23,003 nt of DNA from an uncultured Pseudobutyrivibrio sp. (GCA_900546435.1 URCQ01000030.1:1-23003); one strand, 5' to 3'; shown: positions 7,082 through 15,141, counted from the first letter of the stretch. Notes: generated by a model from the letters alone, not told the origin. Numbers and translations are program-made.

Positions 7082-7957
7082 TGCACCAAAAACTTCTTGC
7101 AGAATAGAAATATATTCCTGATAGCATGCTGTATCCTCTAACTCTTTTACCACCTCTGCCACTTCATGATAATACCAATACTGTTCTCTTTCGTCTTTCA
7201 TGTTAAACTTATTCCAGATCTGGCGACCATCCTTTTTGAAATCACGCAGACTGGCACGCATGTTGGATAACTTGTCTGCTAACATAATACACTTCACGAA
7301 ACGGCTCGCATGACGTGTCTTCTCTAACTGCTCTTGCTTTCGTATTTTCCATGTCTCACTTTTCGGTCTGTCCTCACGTTTATTCTCTGATTCATGTGCA
7401 ACGTACATTGCAATCGTAGCGCCAAACTCCTGCTCAATTTGTGCAATGGTGATCGGTGTATCTTCCACAACATCATGCAAAGCTGCTGCTGCGATCACCT
7501 CATTATCGCTTGTCATAGAAGCTACCAGCATCATAGTTTCCATCGGATGTGCAATATATGGCACGCTGCTTCCCTTTCGTACAGCCCCCTTGTGTGCTTT
7601 CGCTGCATATTGAATCGCCCGCTCAATGATTGCAAATCTCCTTGCATTTTCATCCTGAGGCAGATAATCCGGAAATTCGCCGGTGATACCGGCCAGAATC
7701 AACCCTGTCGTACGCATTTGCATTTCCTGTGGCAAACGCTTTTCCTCCTGTAACTCTTCCATATCATAATACCAGCACTCCGGCTCTTCGGTCATATTTC
7801 CAAATTGCGAAAATCCACCAAACAACGGGCAATTCAGACAATAGCAATACTCCCCTTTCATAACGGTTTGTAGGGCACGACAGTAATAGGTTCCATCCGC
7901 CTGTCGTTCTGCCACATGTGCGCTCAGTACATAATGTAAATTTGTGTTTTTTTCCAT
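7055..7957 (-). CDS. HD-domain protein related to the RelA/SpoT hydrolase domain
   Basis: 300 aa. Residues 1-100 carry a cysteine cluster (Cys26, Cys38, Cys40, Cys43, Cys61; segment YCYCLNCPLFGG) that could bind metal. Residues 105-290 are an HD hydrolase of the (p)ppGpp-hydrolase type: His122 in AKAHKGAVRKG, His137 in YIAHPMET, the HD pair 161-162 in LHDVVEDT, and Asp228 in LADKLSNM. Synthetase, TGS and ACT domains are absent, so the predicted activity is hydrolysis only, of an alarmone or related pyrophosphorylated nucleotide (by family, not shown). It follows the FliB gene by 42 bases on the same strand and is probably cotranscribed. AGGAGG lies 12 bases before the ATG. Confidence 0.85.
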   Translation of the reverse strand: MEKNTNLHYVLSAHVAERQADGTYYCRALQTVMKGEYCYCLNCPLFGGFSQFGNMTEEPECWYYDMEELQEEKRLPQEMQMRTTGLILAGITGEFPDYLPQDENARRFAIIERAIQYAAKAHKGAVRKGSSVPYIAHPMETMMLVASMTSDNEVIAAAALHDVVEDTPITIAQIEQEFGATIAMYVAHESENKREDRPKSETWKIRKQEQLEKTRHASRFVKCIMLADKLSNMRASLRDFKKDGRQIWNKFNMKDEREQYWYYHEVAEVVKELEDTACYQEYISILQEVFGALDKEMHGD

Positions 7958-7999
7958 TCTGCCGCCTTTCCTCCTAAATGCTCTGTACCAGCAAGGCTC

Positions 8000-9088
8000 C
8001 TATGATACCAAAATCTGGCAATCCATCAATTCTTCCATACACTCTAGATTTTCCTGCGAATGTTCCACTTCTCTGGAATATCGATAAGTAATCTCTACCA
8101 TATCCGTAAAAGAAATTTGTTTCTTCTGCTCTAACCACTTAGCAAACCATAATTCACATATCAAATAGGCATTCACGACCGCTTCCTGCGCCAGCGCATA
8201 CACATATTCATCGTATACTGCACCGCAAAAATACGCGAACAAAAAATATACAACAATCTGTTCCATTTTTACGTAAAGATCCGGTACTGACATCACAAAC
8301 TCCGCATGCAGCGTCTCATATGTCGCAGTCTCCTGTGTATACAATACTTGTTCCGCCTGCATCAGCCACGCTCTCCAATCGTACGAAAGTGGCTCCATCT
8401 CGTATAAATTCTGATATAACATATGCATATCTTCCATAGAAGAAAATGCTAAAACCCCGGTATTCACATCACCGACAGGATAGACATCCTCCAGACAGTT
8501 CTCCCATCTTCCCTCATCTAACGCCTGCTGCATGGCGTATACACGAAGCAATCCCCGATGACATCGCACGGAAAATGGTACCGTGCGTTCTTGCATAATC
8601 GTCATAAGTTCCTCTCGCATGGCAACCAGCTTTTCATATAATAATCCATGAAACTCTTCGTAAGGCTCTTCTACTTCGTCATCATCCCATGTCTCCCACT
8701 GCATCGGCTCCTTCTGCTGCAGCAAAGATTCTGCCACGGCTGGACAGGAAATTGCAAGTGAATACTCTCTGACATTTTCAAATTCTTCTGTATGACGCGG
8801 ATAGGACTGGCAAGTCAGACAAAGACTCTCCTCTCCCAAATGACAATACATATCGCACAAATCATCAGAACGCAAAAATGCACAACGCGCTCTGTCATCC
8901 TGCAAAAACACCTTTTCTTCCCAATCAATCCGCTTACGCAAGGTCTCGCCATAGGCATCTGGCTCCTTGCGATAACGCTGCATCGCCTCATCATCAATCT
9001 CAATCAGCCAGCCTGCACAACAGGTTGCAGGACATTTGTCTGCAATACATGCAAATGTATCATATCCTTTGATCTTTCGTCTTAACAT
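8000..9088 (-). CDS. fliB: FliB-like flagellin lysine-N-methylase
   Basis: 362 aa, usual for the family. The N-terminal 120 residues hold the conserved cysteine array: Cys14, Cys19, Cys23-24 in CIADKCPATCCAGW, then Cys residues in RARCAFL, DLCDMYC, SLCLTCQSYPRH and AISCPAVA, fitting an iron-sulfur centre. The rest is helical. In Salmonella FliB methylates lysines on surface-exposed flagellin. Clostridial homologues occur both in and away from flagellar regions, and no flagellin or motor gene is in this window, so the substrate here is open. AGAAGGGA lies before the ATG. Its promoter shares the -35 region with the divergent padR operon. The symbol reflects family membership only. Confidence 0.85.
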   Translation of the reverse strand: MLRRKIKGYDTFACIADKCPATCCAGWLIEIDDEAMQRYRKEPDAYGETLRKRIDWEEKVFLQDDRARCAFLRSDDLCDMYCHLGEESLCLTCQSYPRHTEEFENVREYSLAISCPAVAESLLQQKEPMQWETWDDDEVEEPYEEFHGLLYEKLVAMREELMTIMQERTVPFSVRCHRGLLRVYAMQQALDEGRWENCLEDVYPVGDVNTGVLAFSSMEDMHMLYQNLYEMEPLSYDWRAWLMQAEQVLYTQETATYETLHAEFVMSVPDLYVKMEQIVVYFLFAYFCGAVYDEYVYALAQEAVVNAYLICELWFAKWLEQKKQISFTDMVEITYRYSREVEHSQENLECMEELMDCQILVS

Positions 9089-9118
9089 CTAAATCTGTCC
9101 CTTCTTTTCTATAAAATT

Positions 9119-9147
9119 ATTCTACAATTCTTTTTTCCTATTGACAA
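9119..9147 (-). promoter_or_regulatory. Promoter of the fliB-HD transcript
   Basis: On the minus strand, TTGTCA (9142-9147), 17 bases, TAGAAT (9119-9124). The -35 hexamer overlaps that of the opposite-facing padR promoter by five bases, so polymerase should not occupy both at once. Confidence 0.65.
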
Positions 9148-9169
9148 TCCCAAGAAAAAGTCTTATATT
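9141..9169 (+). promoter_or_regulatory. Promoter of the padR operon
   Basis: TTGACA (9141-9146), 17 bases, TATATT (9164-9169). Predicted start near 9176, within the first inverted repeat of the operator region. Confidence 0.8.
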
Positions 9170-9170
9170 G

Positions 9171-9221
9171 TTACTACGACAGACGTAGCAACGTTAATCG
9201 AAGTATCGACTATCGTAGTAA
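9171..9221 (+). promoter_or_regulatory. Probable PadR operator region (nested inverted repeats)
   Basis: CTACG (9174-9178) and CGTAG (9184-9188) form an inverted repeat with a 5-base centre at the predicted transcription start. TTACTACGA (9171-9179) is repeated perfectly inverted as TCGTAGTAA (9213-9221). TATCG also occurs twice with a 7-base step (9204-9208, 9211-9215). PadR repressors commonly autoregulate through such sites; assignment to this PadR is inferred from position. Confidence 0.55.
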
Positions 9222-9259
9222 ATAACCATGTAACAATAGCAGAAAGGAGCGATCTATGC

Positions 9260-9592
9260 ATGACAACCATTAGTAGTGATGTCATTCGTGGCTATAACGA
9301 TACCATGATTTTATATCTGCTTTGGGATGAGCCATCCTATGGGTATGAGATTTCCAAACAGATTAAGGCAATGAGTGATGAGAAATATTGCATCAAGGAA
9401 ACAACCCTTTACTCTGCCTTTACACGTATGGAAAAAAACGGTTATATTACCTCTTTTGACGGCAACAATCCCGACACTGGCAAACGCCGCACCTATTATC
9501 GCATCACAGATGCCGGTAGAGCCTACTATCATGAGAAATGTGCCGAATGGCAATTAACCCAGGAAGTTGTTGAAAAATTTATCAAGAATTAA
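9260..9592 (+). CDS. PadR family transcriptional regulator
   Basis: 110 aa, typical of short PadR (subfamily 1) repressors: a winged helix-turn-helix followed by a short C-terminal dimerisation helix. Recognisable signatures are DTMILYLLWDEPSYGYEI near residues 14-31, KETTLYSAFTRMEKNGYI near 47-64 and GKRRTYYRITDAGRAYY near 74-90. The ATG at 9260 is chosen because AAAGGAG lies 10 bases upstream; an ATG four bases earlier stops after five codons. It is first in an operon with a HAAS-domain membrane protein (11-base gap) and a DUF4097 protein, a combination common in Firmicutes and often linked to envelope stress or drug response. It probably represses its own operon. Confidence 0.93.
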   Translation: MTTISSDVIRGYNDTMILYLLWDEPSYGYEISKQIKAMSDEKYCIKETTLYSAFTRMEKNGYITSFDGNNPDTGKRRTYYRITDAGRAYYHEKCAEWQLTQEVVEKFIKN

Positions 9593-9603
9593 GGAGAATA
9601 ATT

Positions 9604-10593
9604 ATGGACGCTATAAAAAATTATTTAGAAACCATGTTTTTAAATCTTCCCAATACCCCCGAAGTGCAAAAAGCCAAATATGAACTTGAGCAAATGATGG
9701 AAGACAAATACAACGAACTCATTGCCAATGGCAAGACAGAAAACGAAGCCATTGGTACCGTCATTGCAGAATTTGGTAATTTAGATGAGCTTGCAGAAGA
9801 CCTCGGCATTGATTCCTACATGCATCATCAGCAGACGTATGAGACAGGACGCATGCTCTCCCTGGATGAAGTCAAAAATTTTTTGAAGGATTCCTCCCGT
9901 CATGCTTTTTTTACAGCGCTTGGCGTACTGCTTTGTATTGCCAGTCCCATCTCTGTTATCATCATGAGTGCACTTGGCGATTTGGGTACAGTCACAAGTA
10001 TGTTTGATGCTTGCGGAATCATTGGTCTTTTATGCTTTATTGCCGTTGCAGTGGCACTGTTTATCATATCCGGTATTTCCATGAATCGTTGGGGATTTTT
10101 AACACACGAACGCTGTTCTATGGATTTTGCTACAACAGAATATGTGCATGACCGGCGAAATATGTACCGCACAACACATGCCGCTTTACTGAGCGTTGGC
10201 ATCATTTTCTGCATTCTATGTGCGGTTCCAGCCATGCTTATGGACGCCCTGCATCTGCCATCTTTTATGGATGATATTTCCGGGGCAGCTGTACTTGCCA
10301 TCGTTGCTATTGGTGTTTTTATGATTGTTTTAACCTCCATGAAAATGGGAAGTTTTAACACGTTACTCAAGCTCAATGACAGCAATTCCATTGGTGGACA
10401 GTATGTCGACTATCAAAAACAGGAAAACTACAGTAACAAGACTGTTGCAGCTTTCATGTCTGTCTACTGGCCAACCATTTCCTGCATTTACTTAGTATGG
10501 AGTTTTTTGAGCTTTGACTGGTATATCACCTGGATTATCTGGCCATTTGCCGCCATAATCCACAGCTTTCTCAAAAAAATCTGGTCAAATTAA
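9604..10593 (+). CDS. HAAS-domain (permease prefix-like) integral membrane protein
   Basis: 329 aa. Residues 1-80 form the helical HAAS/permease-prefix domain (short helix, then KYELEQMMEDKYNELIANGK and a segment ending FGNLDELAEDLG), which is typical of proteins encoded next to PadR regulators. After a linker there are about six hydrophobic segments (roughly 97-120, 135-158, 193-215, 224-247, 277-298, 302-322), so it is a polytopic membrane protein. The domain is thought to act as a signalling adaptor; no enzymatic motif is visible. AAGGAG precedes the ATG by seven bases. The next gene follows after 12 bases. Confidence 0.85.
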   Translation: MDAIKNYLETMFLNLPNTPEVQKAKYELEQMMEDKYNELIANGKTENEAIGTVIAEFGNLDELAEDLGIDSYMHHQQTYETGRMLSLDEVKNFLKDSSRHAFFTALGVLLCIASPISVIIMSALGDLGTVTSMFDACGIIGLLCFIAVAVALFIISGISMNRWGFLTHERCSMDFATTEYVHDRRNMYRTTHAALLSVGIIFCILCAVPAMLMDALHLPSFMDDISGAAVLAIVAIGVFMIVLTSMKMGSFNTLLKLNDSNSIGGQYVDYQKQENYSNKTVAAFMSVYWPTISCIYLVWSFLSFDWYITWIIWPFAAIIHSFLKKIWSN

Positions 10594-10605
10594 GGAGGAA
10601 TTATC

Positions 10606-11409
10606 ATGCATAAAAAAAATCTATATCTTATTTTACTCACGATCATTACCATCGCCAGTGCCATCATCGGTATTTTGATTCATGTCATCATACCTGCCGG
10701 AAGCTGGTTTGCTGACTTTGATGAGCATTATGATCCCGACGACTTTGATGAGCATTATGATCCCGACGACTTTATTGCCGGCAGTACCACTTCCGAGGAA
10801 TTAGATGCTTTTCAAAGCATCGACTTTGACATAAATGTAGCCGACATTACGATTACAAGTGGTGATACTTACAGAATTTCCTACCAAACCAGGAAAGAAA
10901 AACTGATTCCTTCCTATGAAATCAAGGATGGCACCCTTTATGTAAAGCAGGCATCCGAAAAGACCTTACATGGACTGACACATAATACTTCCTGTACGCT
11001 CATGATTACGGTGCCACAAAATACGGTTCTCTCACAAATCACAGGTGAAAGCGCCGTTGGCGATTTTACCATGAAAAACATCAGTGCCGTCCAGATGGAT
11101 GTTTCCGTAAATGTTGGGGATACAGAACTTACCGATGTTGTTTTACAGCAGGTCACCATTGGAAGTGATGTCGGAGATATCTCTTTAGAAGATGTGACGT
11201 TTAACATTGCAAGTCTCACATCGAATGTCGGCGATGTTGATGTAACTGCGACTCTTTCCCTGGATGACTTTCAGATGGATCTCTCCTGCAGCTTCGGAGA
11301 AATCGAAGTCAATGACAATAGTTACCACGAGAAATACCAGTCTAATGTTACCTCTGAAAAAAGCCTGACGGTTTCCACCGCCACCGGCGATATCGATATT
11401 TCCTATTAA
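10606..11409 (+). CDS. DUF4097 (toastrack/adhesin-like) membrane-anchored protein
   Basis: 267 aa. Residues 6-28 form one hydrophobic segment (anchor or signal peptide), then an acidic linker (about 37-60). From about residue 70 to the end is a repetitive beta-strand domain with recurring short units such as VGDFTM, VGDTEL, VGDISL, VGDVDV and FGEIEV, the signature of DUF4097/toastrack beta-helices. It likely forms an extracytoplasmic partner of the HAAS membrane protein encoded just upstream. An exact 27-base tandem duplication lies in the acidic linker and doubles the peptide DFDEHYDPD. AAGGAGG precedes the ATG. Function is not established; PadR-HAAS-DUF4097 operons are thought to act in envelope sensing. 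Confidence 0.87.
   Translation: MHKKNLYLILLTIITIASAIIGILIHVIIPAGSWFADFDEHYDPDDFDEHYDPDDFIAGSTTSEELDAFQSIDFDINVADITITSGDTYRISYQTRKEKLIPSYEIKDGTLYVKQASEKTLHGLTHNTSCTLMITVPQNTVLSQITGESAVGDFTMKNISAVQMDVSVNVGDTELTDVVLQQVTIGSDVGDISLEDVTFNIASLTSNVGDVDVTATLSLDDFQMDLSCSFGEIEVNDNSYHEKYQSNVTSEKSLTVSTATGDIDISY
10714..10767 (+). repeat. Exact 27-bp tandem duplication inside the DUF4097 gene
   Basis: Bases 10714-10740 are repeated without any difference at 10741-10767. The unit is a multiple of three and encodes DFDEHYDPD in frame, so gain or loss changes linker length by nine residues without breaking the gene. Perfect identity suggests a recent event. Confidence 0.97.
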
Positions 11410-11411
11410 AA

Positions 11412-11452
11412 AACAGGAGCGTTCCTCTCATATAAAAAGGAACGCTCCTGTT
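11412..11452 (-). terminator. Bidirectional terminator between the DUF4097 gene and niaR
   Basis: AACAGGAGCGTTCCT (11412-11426) pairs over 15 bases with AGGAACGCTCCTGTT (11438-11452), loop of 11. On the minus strand it is followed by a run of T (11406-11413 region), ending the nad operon. On the plus strand the following TTATTCTTATTC is a weaker U-rich tail for the PadR operon. Confidence 0.9.
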
Positions 11453-11456
11453 ATTC

Positions 11457-11999
11457 TTATTCTTCCCAGAAGTTTACCGGTTCGTATTCCTGCAATTTTG
11501 CTAAGAATCCTTTTTCTCCCAACAACTCCTGAATACGATCTAAGACAGCCTCATCTCTGGCATATACGGTATGATAATGATATCCGGATGTCACATTCAT
11601 CAGCTGGCTTGATTTACCACTTTTCAAATCTGCTATATATTGATCAATATCATAGCGGGAATGGATATTTAATTCCCCACGGATCACGCCATACGTCTTA
11701 TGATACACAAAAACATCTTTTACCCAGCCCCCTAAGTCGATGATTGTCTGTAACTCTTCTGCTGTTTGTTCTTCTGTATGAATAACCTTAAAAACGCGTA
11801 GTGTCTCCTGATTTTTATCTATGATATAACCCCGGTTTGTAGAATGAATGCGAATATCTTTTGCCCGAAGCAAGGCCACGTCCTGCACAATCACCTGACG
11901 ACTGACATCAAGCATTTTTGCAAGCTTCACACCGGAAACCGGCGTCGTGCTTGACTGCAGGATATGAATAATTTGATTTCTACGTTCTTCTCCACTCAA
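11457..11999 (-). CDS. niaR: NiaR (YrxA-like) niacin-responsive transcriptional repressor, 3H domain
   Basis: 180 aa. Residues 5-60 are a winged helix-turn-helix (KLAKMLDVSRQVIVQDVALLR). Residues 70-175 are the 3H domain named for its conserved histidines, here His74 (VIHTEEQ), His100 (VYHKTYG) and His141/143 (GYHYHTV), which bind metal and nicotinate. NiaR represses NAD synthesis and niacin uptake genes when nicotinate is available. It is the last gene of the nad operon, nine bases after nadC, and so likely autoregulated. The start is TTG at 11999, supported by GAGG seven to eight bases upstream and by alignment of the HTH; no ATG serves. Confidence 0.93.
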   Translation of the reverse strand: MSGEERRNQIIHILQSSTTPVSGVKLAKMLDVSRQVIVQDVALLRAKDIRIHSTNRGYIIDKNQETLRVFKVIHTEEQTAEELQTIIDLGGWVKDVFVYHKTYGVIRGELNIHSRYDIDQYIADLKSGKSSQLMNVTSGYHYHTVYARDEAVLDRIQELLGEKGFLAKLQEYEPVNFWEE

Positions 12000-12009
12000 T
12001 TTTTTTACC

Positions 12010-12870
12010 TCACTCGTTTATAGGGTGCAGATTTTTTAATGAAATATCCATAATTGGTGCAGAATGTGTCAATGCGCCACTAGAAACATAGTCCACGCCA
12101 AGTCCGGATAATTTTGCAAGATTCTCTTCTGTCATATTACCACTGACTTCTACTTCTGCTTTACCATCGATGATTTCCATTGCCTTTGCCATGGTATCAT
12201 GATCCATATTGTCTAACATGATAATATCTGCACCAGCTTCCACTGCCTCTTTTACCATGTCCAGTGTCTCTACCTCAACTTCAATCTTACGTACAAATGG
12301 CGCATATTCCTTTGCACGTGCAATCGCTTCTTTTACACCACCTGCTGCACCAATATGGTTGTCTTTTAACAGTACACCATCTGTCAGATTGTAACGGTGA
12401 TTATTGCCTCCCCCAACGCGAACTGCATATTTTTCAAAAATACGGTTGTTTGGGGTGGTTTTTCTTGTATCTAATAACTTAATGCCTGTTCCTTCCAGCA
12501 TACCTGCAATCTGATGTGTATATGTTGCCACACCACTCATACGCTGCAAATAATTCAGTGCTGTACGCTCGCCACAAAGAAGCACACGGATGTCTCCTGT
12601 TACCTTTGCCATATGGTCTCCTGCTTTTACTGTATCACCATCTTTTGCAAATAATTCAACTTTTGTGGTCGGATCCAGCATCTCAAAGATGCGGCTAAAA
12701 ATCTGCAATCCGCAGATAATACCATCCTGCTTGCAAATCAAGTCCACTTCTCCTAATTGTGGTTCCGGCATCACGCTGTTTGTACTTACATCCTCGCTTG
12801 TAATATCCTCCTGTAATGCACTTCTGATATATGGGTCAACATTTAATGTCATTGTTACCTGATCAAACAT
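12010..12870 (-). CDS. nadC: Nicotinate-nucleotide pyrophosphorylase (carboxylating)
   Basis: 286 aa, full length. It converts quinolinate and PRPP to nicotinate mononucleotide, CO2 and pyrophosphate, the third step of de novo NAD synthesis. Visible blocks are the N-terminal EDITSEDVST, CGERTALNYLQRMSGVAT near residue 99, LDTRKTTPNNR near 134 (quinolinate/PRPP-binding Arg and Lys), VGGGNNHRYNLTDGVLLKDN near 152-171 and the barrel-end EVSGNMT and YVSSGALTHS. AGGAG precedes the ATG by about six bases. It is 51 bases downstream of nadB. Confidence 0.96.
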   Translation of the reverse strand: MFDQVTMTLNVDPYIRSALQEDITSEDVSTNSVMPEPQLGEVDLICKQDGIICGLQIFSRIFEMLDPTTKVELFAKDGDTVKAGDHMAKVTGDIRVLLCGERTALNYLQRMSGVATYTHQIAGMLEGTGIKLLDTRKTTPNNRIFEKYAVRVGGGNNHRYNLTDGVLLKDNHIGAAGGVKEAIARAKEYAPFVRKIEVEVETLDMVKEAVEAGADIIMLDNMDHDTMAKAMEIIDGKAEVEVSGNMTEENLAKLSGLGVDYVSSGALTHSAPIMDISLKNLHPINE

Positions 12871-12921
12871 ATTTTTTCTCCTTTATCATTTTTTCTATAT
12901 ATCCGGTGCGCTTGCACCTTT

Positions 12922-14211
12922 TTAAGCGTTTGCCTGCACTGCTTTTTGTACCAATGCCTGATACTCTTTTTCTAACGCTTCACTATCACGATACTTCGCC
13001 AGATCAACGCTTTCTATCGCTTTTTGTACAACGCTTTCTTCTATCCTATCCTTACGACAGGTAATATCTGCTGCTGCACGTTTTGCAAAAACAAGGCTTT
13101 CCAATAAGGAATTGCTTGCGAGGCGATTTTTTCCATGTACACCATTGCAGGCGGTTTCTCCTACTGCGTAAAGTCCTTCCATGCTGGTTTTACTCTCATG
13201 GTTGACTTTGATGCCTCCCATAAAATAATGCTGTGCCGGTACCACCGGAATGCATTCCTTGTGTACATCATATCCCATCTGGCGACAATGCTCGATAATG
13301 TTTGGAAAATGAGAATCCAACTCTTCCGCAGGAATTTCCCGCAAATCTTCCCATACATAATCTGTGCCATCTTTTTCCATCTGCTTATGAATTTCCGCAG
13401 TCAAAAGATCTCTCGGCAAAAGTTCATTCACAAAACGTTTGCCATGCTTATCATATAGTTTCGCACCTTCTCCACGCACCGATTCAGAGATGAGAAAACT
13501 GCGCTGTTCCTTCTCTTTTGTATAAAATGTGGTCGGATGAATCTGCACATATGTGATATCTTTTAGCTCCACACCATGTTTGATGGCTATGGCAATACCA
13601 TCTCCGGTCAAATGTCTAAAATTGGTAGAATGGCGATACACACCACCAACACCACCGGTAGCAAGTACCACCTGCTCAGCTTCCACTTTTTCTATACGAC
13701 CATCTTGCATACGAAGAACACCACCGTAACATACACCATCACGGCTAATAATATCCACGAGTGTTGTATATTCCATCATCGTGATATTGTCACGTTTTCT
13801 TACTTCTTCTAACAAATGGCTTGTGATTTCTTTTCCGGTGACATCTTCGTGAAAAACGATACGCTTCGCACTATGCGCCCCTTCTCTCGTATAGAGTAGA
13901 TTGCCATCTGCATCCTTTTTAAAATCTGCGCCCCAACCCATCAGATCTTTTAATACATCCTGGGAGGAACGAATCATGATTTCCACGGATTTGCGGTCAT
14001 TTTCATAATGACCTGCTGCCATGGTATCTTCAAAATAGGCTTCATAGTCGTCTTCATTTGTCAAAACACACATGCCGCCCTGTGCAAGATAAGAATCATT
14101 GCTCTCGGCATCTGACTTGGTTACGATTAGAATCTGCTTTTCTTTTGGCAGATTCAGTGCAAGATAAAGACCGGAACAGCCACATCCTGCAACTAATACA
14201 TCTGTTTTCAT
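12922..14211 (-). CDS. nadB: L-aspartate oxidase, short form
   Basis: 429 aa. It oxidises L-aspartate to iminoaspartate with FAD; in anaerobes fumarate can be the electron acceptor. The N-terminal dinucleotide-binding motif is VLVAGCGCSGLYLA, followed by SYLAQGGM near residue 41, HPTTFYTKE near 226, ISESVRGEGAKL near 242 (catalytic Arg), NELLPRDLLTAEI, and the C-terminal FAD block GLYAVGETACNGVHG and NRLASNSLLESLVF. It is about 100 residues shorter than the E. coli enzyme: the C-terminal helical domain is nearly absent, which seems typical of related clostridial forms rather than a broken gene. It lies 27 bases after nadA. Confidence 0.94.
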   Translation of the reverse strand: MKTDVLVAGCGCSGLYLALNLPKEKQILIVTKSDAESNDSYLAQGGMCVLTNEDDYEAYFEDTMAAGHYENDRKSVEIMIRSSQDVLKDLMGWGADFKKDADGNLLYTREGAHSAKRIVFHEDVTGKEITSHLLEEVRKRDNITMMEYTTLVDIISRDGVCYGGVLRMQDGRIEKVEAEQVVLATGGVGGVYRHSTNFRHLTGDGIAIAIKHGVELKDITYVQIHPTTFYTKEKEQRSFLISESVRGEGAKLYDKHGKRFVNELLPRDLLTAEIHKQMEKDGTDYVWEDLREIPAEELDSHFPNIIEHCRQMGYDVHKECIPVVPAQHYFMGGIKVNHESKTSMEGLYAVGETACNGVHGKNRLASNSLLESLVFAKRAAADITCRKDRIEESVVQKAIESVDLAKYRDSEALEKEYQALVQKAVQANA

Positions 14212-14238
14212 TTTCTTAAATCTCCACCCTATGGCTTA

Positions 14239-15141
14239 TTATCCTAACGCAAGCATTCTCTTTAATGGCTTCATGGCTGCCTGCGCCAACTCCGATGCTA
14301 TAAACACTTCATTTGTGTCATTTGTAAGCACATCCAAAACTTTTTCCAATGTCACTTTTTTCATATTGACGCAAATTTGTTGATCTTTTACGGTATATAA
14401 CTTCTTGCCTGGCGCCTGCTTTTTAATCTCTGCGAAAACACCATCTACCGTTCCTATGATAAATTCATCATGATTTGTATTCACTACATAATCAATAATG
14501 CCTGCTGTACTTCCAATATAATCTGCGTGTGCAAGCACATCCTGTGTACACTCCGGATGAACCGCAAACAAAGCGTCCGGATGCTTTTCTTTTGCTTCCA
14601 ATAACTTTTCTTCCGTGATTGCCACATGACGAGGACAACAACCTGCATTTAAAATAATGTTCTTCTCCGGCACCTGTTCTGCCACATAAGAACCAAGATT
14701 TCGATCCGGTATAAAGAATATATTTTTATTTGGTAAGTTTCTTACAATTTTTACTGCATTTGATGAAGTCACACACACATCTGCCATAGTCTTTAATTCC
14801 GCCGTAGAATTGATATAACATACTACAGCCACATCCTCATATGTATCCTTGACCTTCAAAATTTCTTCCTTTGTAGCCATATGTGCCATTGGACAATCGG
14901 CTGCTGCATCCGGCATAAAGACACGCTTGTCCGGGTTTAAAATCTTAGCACTCTCCCCCATGAATTCTACACCACAAAAGATGATACGCTCTGCATCTGT
15001 CTTCGTTGCAATCTTACTCAAATAAAAAGAATCACCGATGTAATCTGCTATATCCTGCACTTCCTCGTCCACATAATAGTGAGCAAGAATAACGGCATTC
15101 TTTTCTTCCTTTAATTTAATAATATCTTCTACAATTGACAT
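14239..15141 (-). CDS. nadA: Quinolinate synthase
   Basis: 300 aa, the compact form of the enzyme. It condenses iminoaspartate with dihydroxyacetone phosphate to quinolinate using a [4Fe-4S] cluster. The three expected cluster cysteines are visible: Cys83 (DCPMAHM), Cys168 (NAGCCP; Cys169 adjacent) and Cys257 (QQICVNMKKVTLEKVLD). Other family blocks are AHYYVDEEVQDIAD, CGVEFMGESAKIL, VHPECTQDV and GSTAGI. AAAGGAG precedes the ATG by seven bases. It is the first gene of nadA-nadB-nadC-niaR. Confidence 0.97.
   Translation of the reverse strand: MSIVEDIIKLKEEKNAVILAHYYVDEEVQDIADYIGDSFYLSKIATKTDAERIIFCGVEFMGESAKILNPDKRVFMPDAAADCPMAHMATKEEILKVKDTYEDVAVVCYINSTAELKTMADVCVTSSNAVKIVRNLPNKNIFFIPDRNLGSYVAEQVPEKNIILNAGCCPRHVAITEEKLLEAKEKHPDALFAVHPECTQDVLAHADYIGSTAGIIDYVVNTNHDEFIIGTVDGVFAEIKKQAPGKKLYTVKDQQICVNMKKVTLEKVLDVLTNDTNEVFIASELAQAAMKPLKRMLALG

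Noticed and set aside
9256..9273. ATG four bases before the padR start
   Set aside because: It reads five codons and stops; it is too short to support as a leader peptide.
12922..14211. nadB as a truncated pseudogene
   Set aside because: All FAD-binding and catalytic blocks are intact, it has normal spacing within the operon, and compact forms are common in Clostridia.
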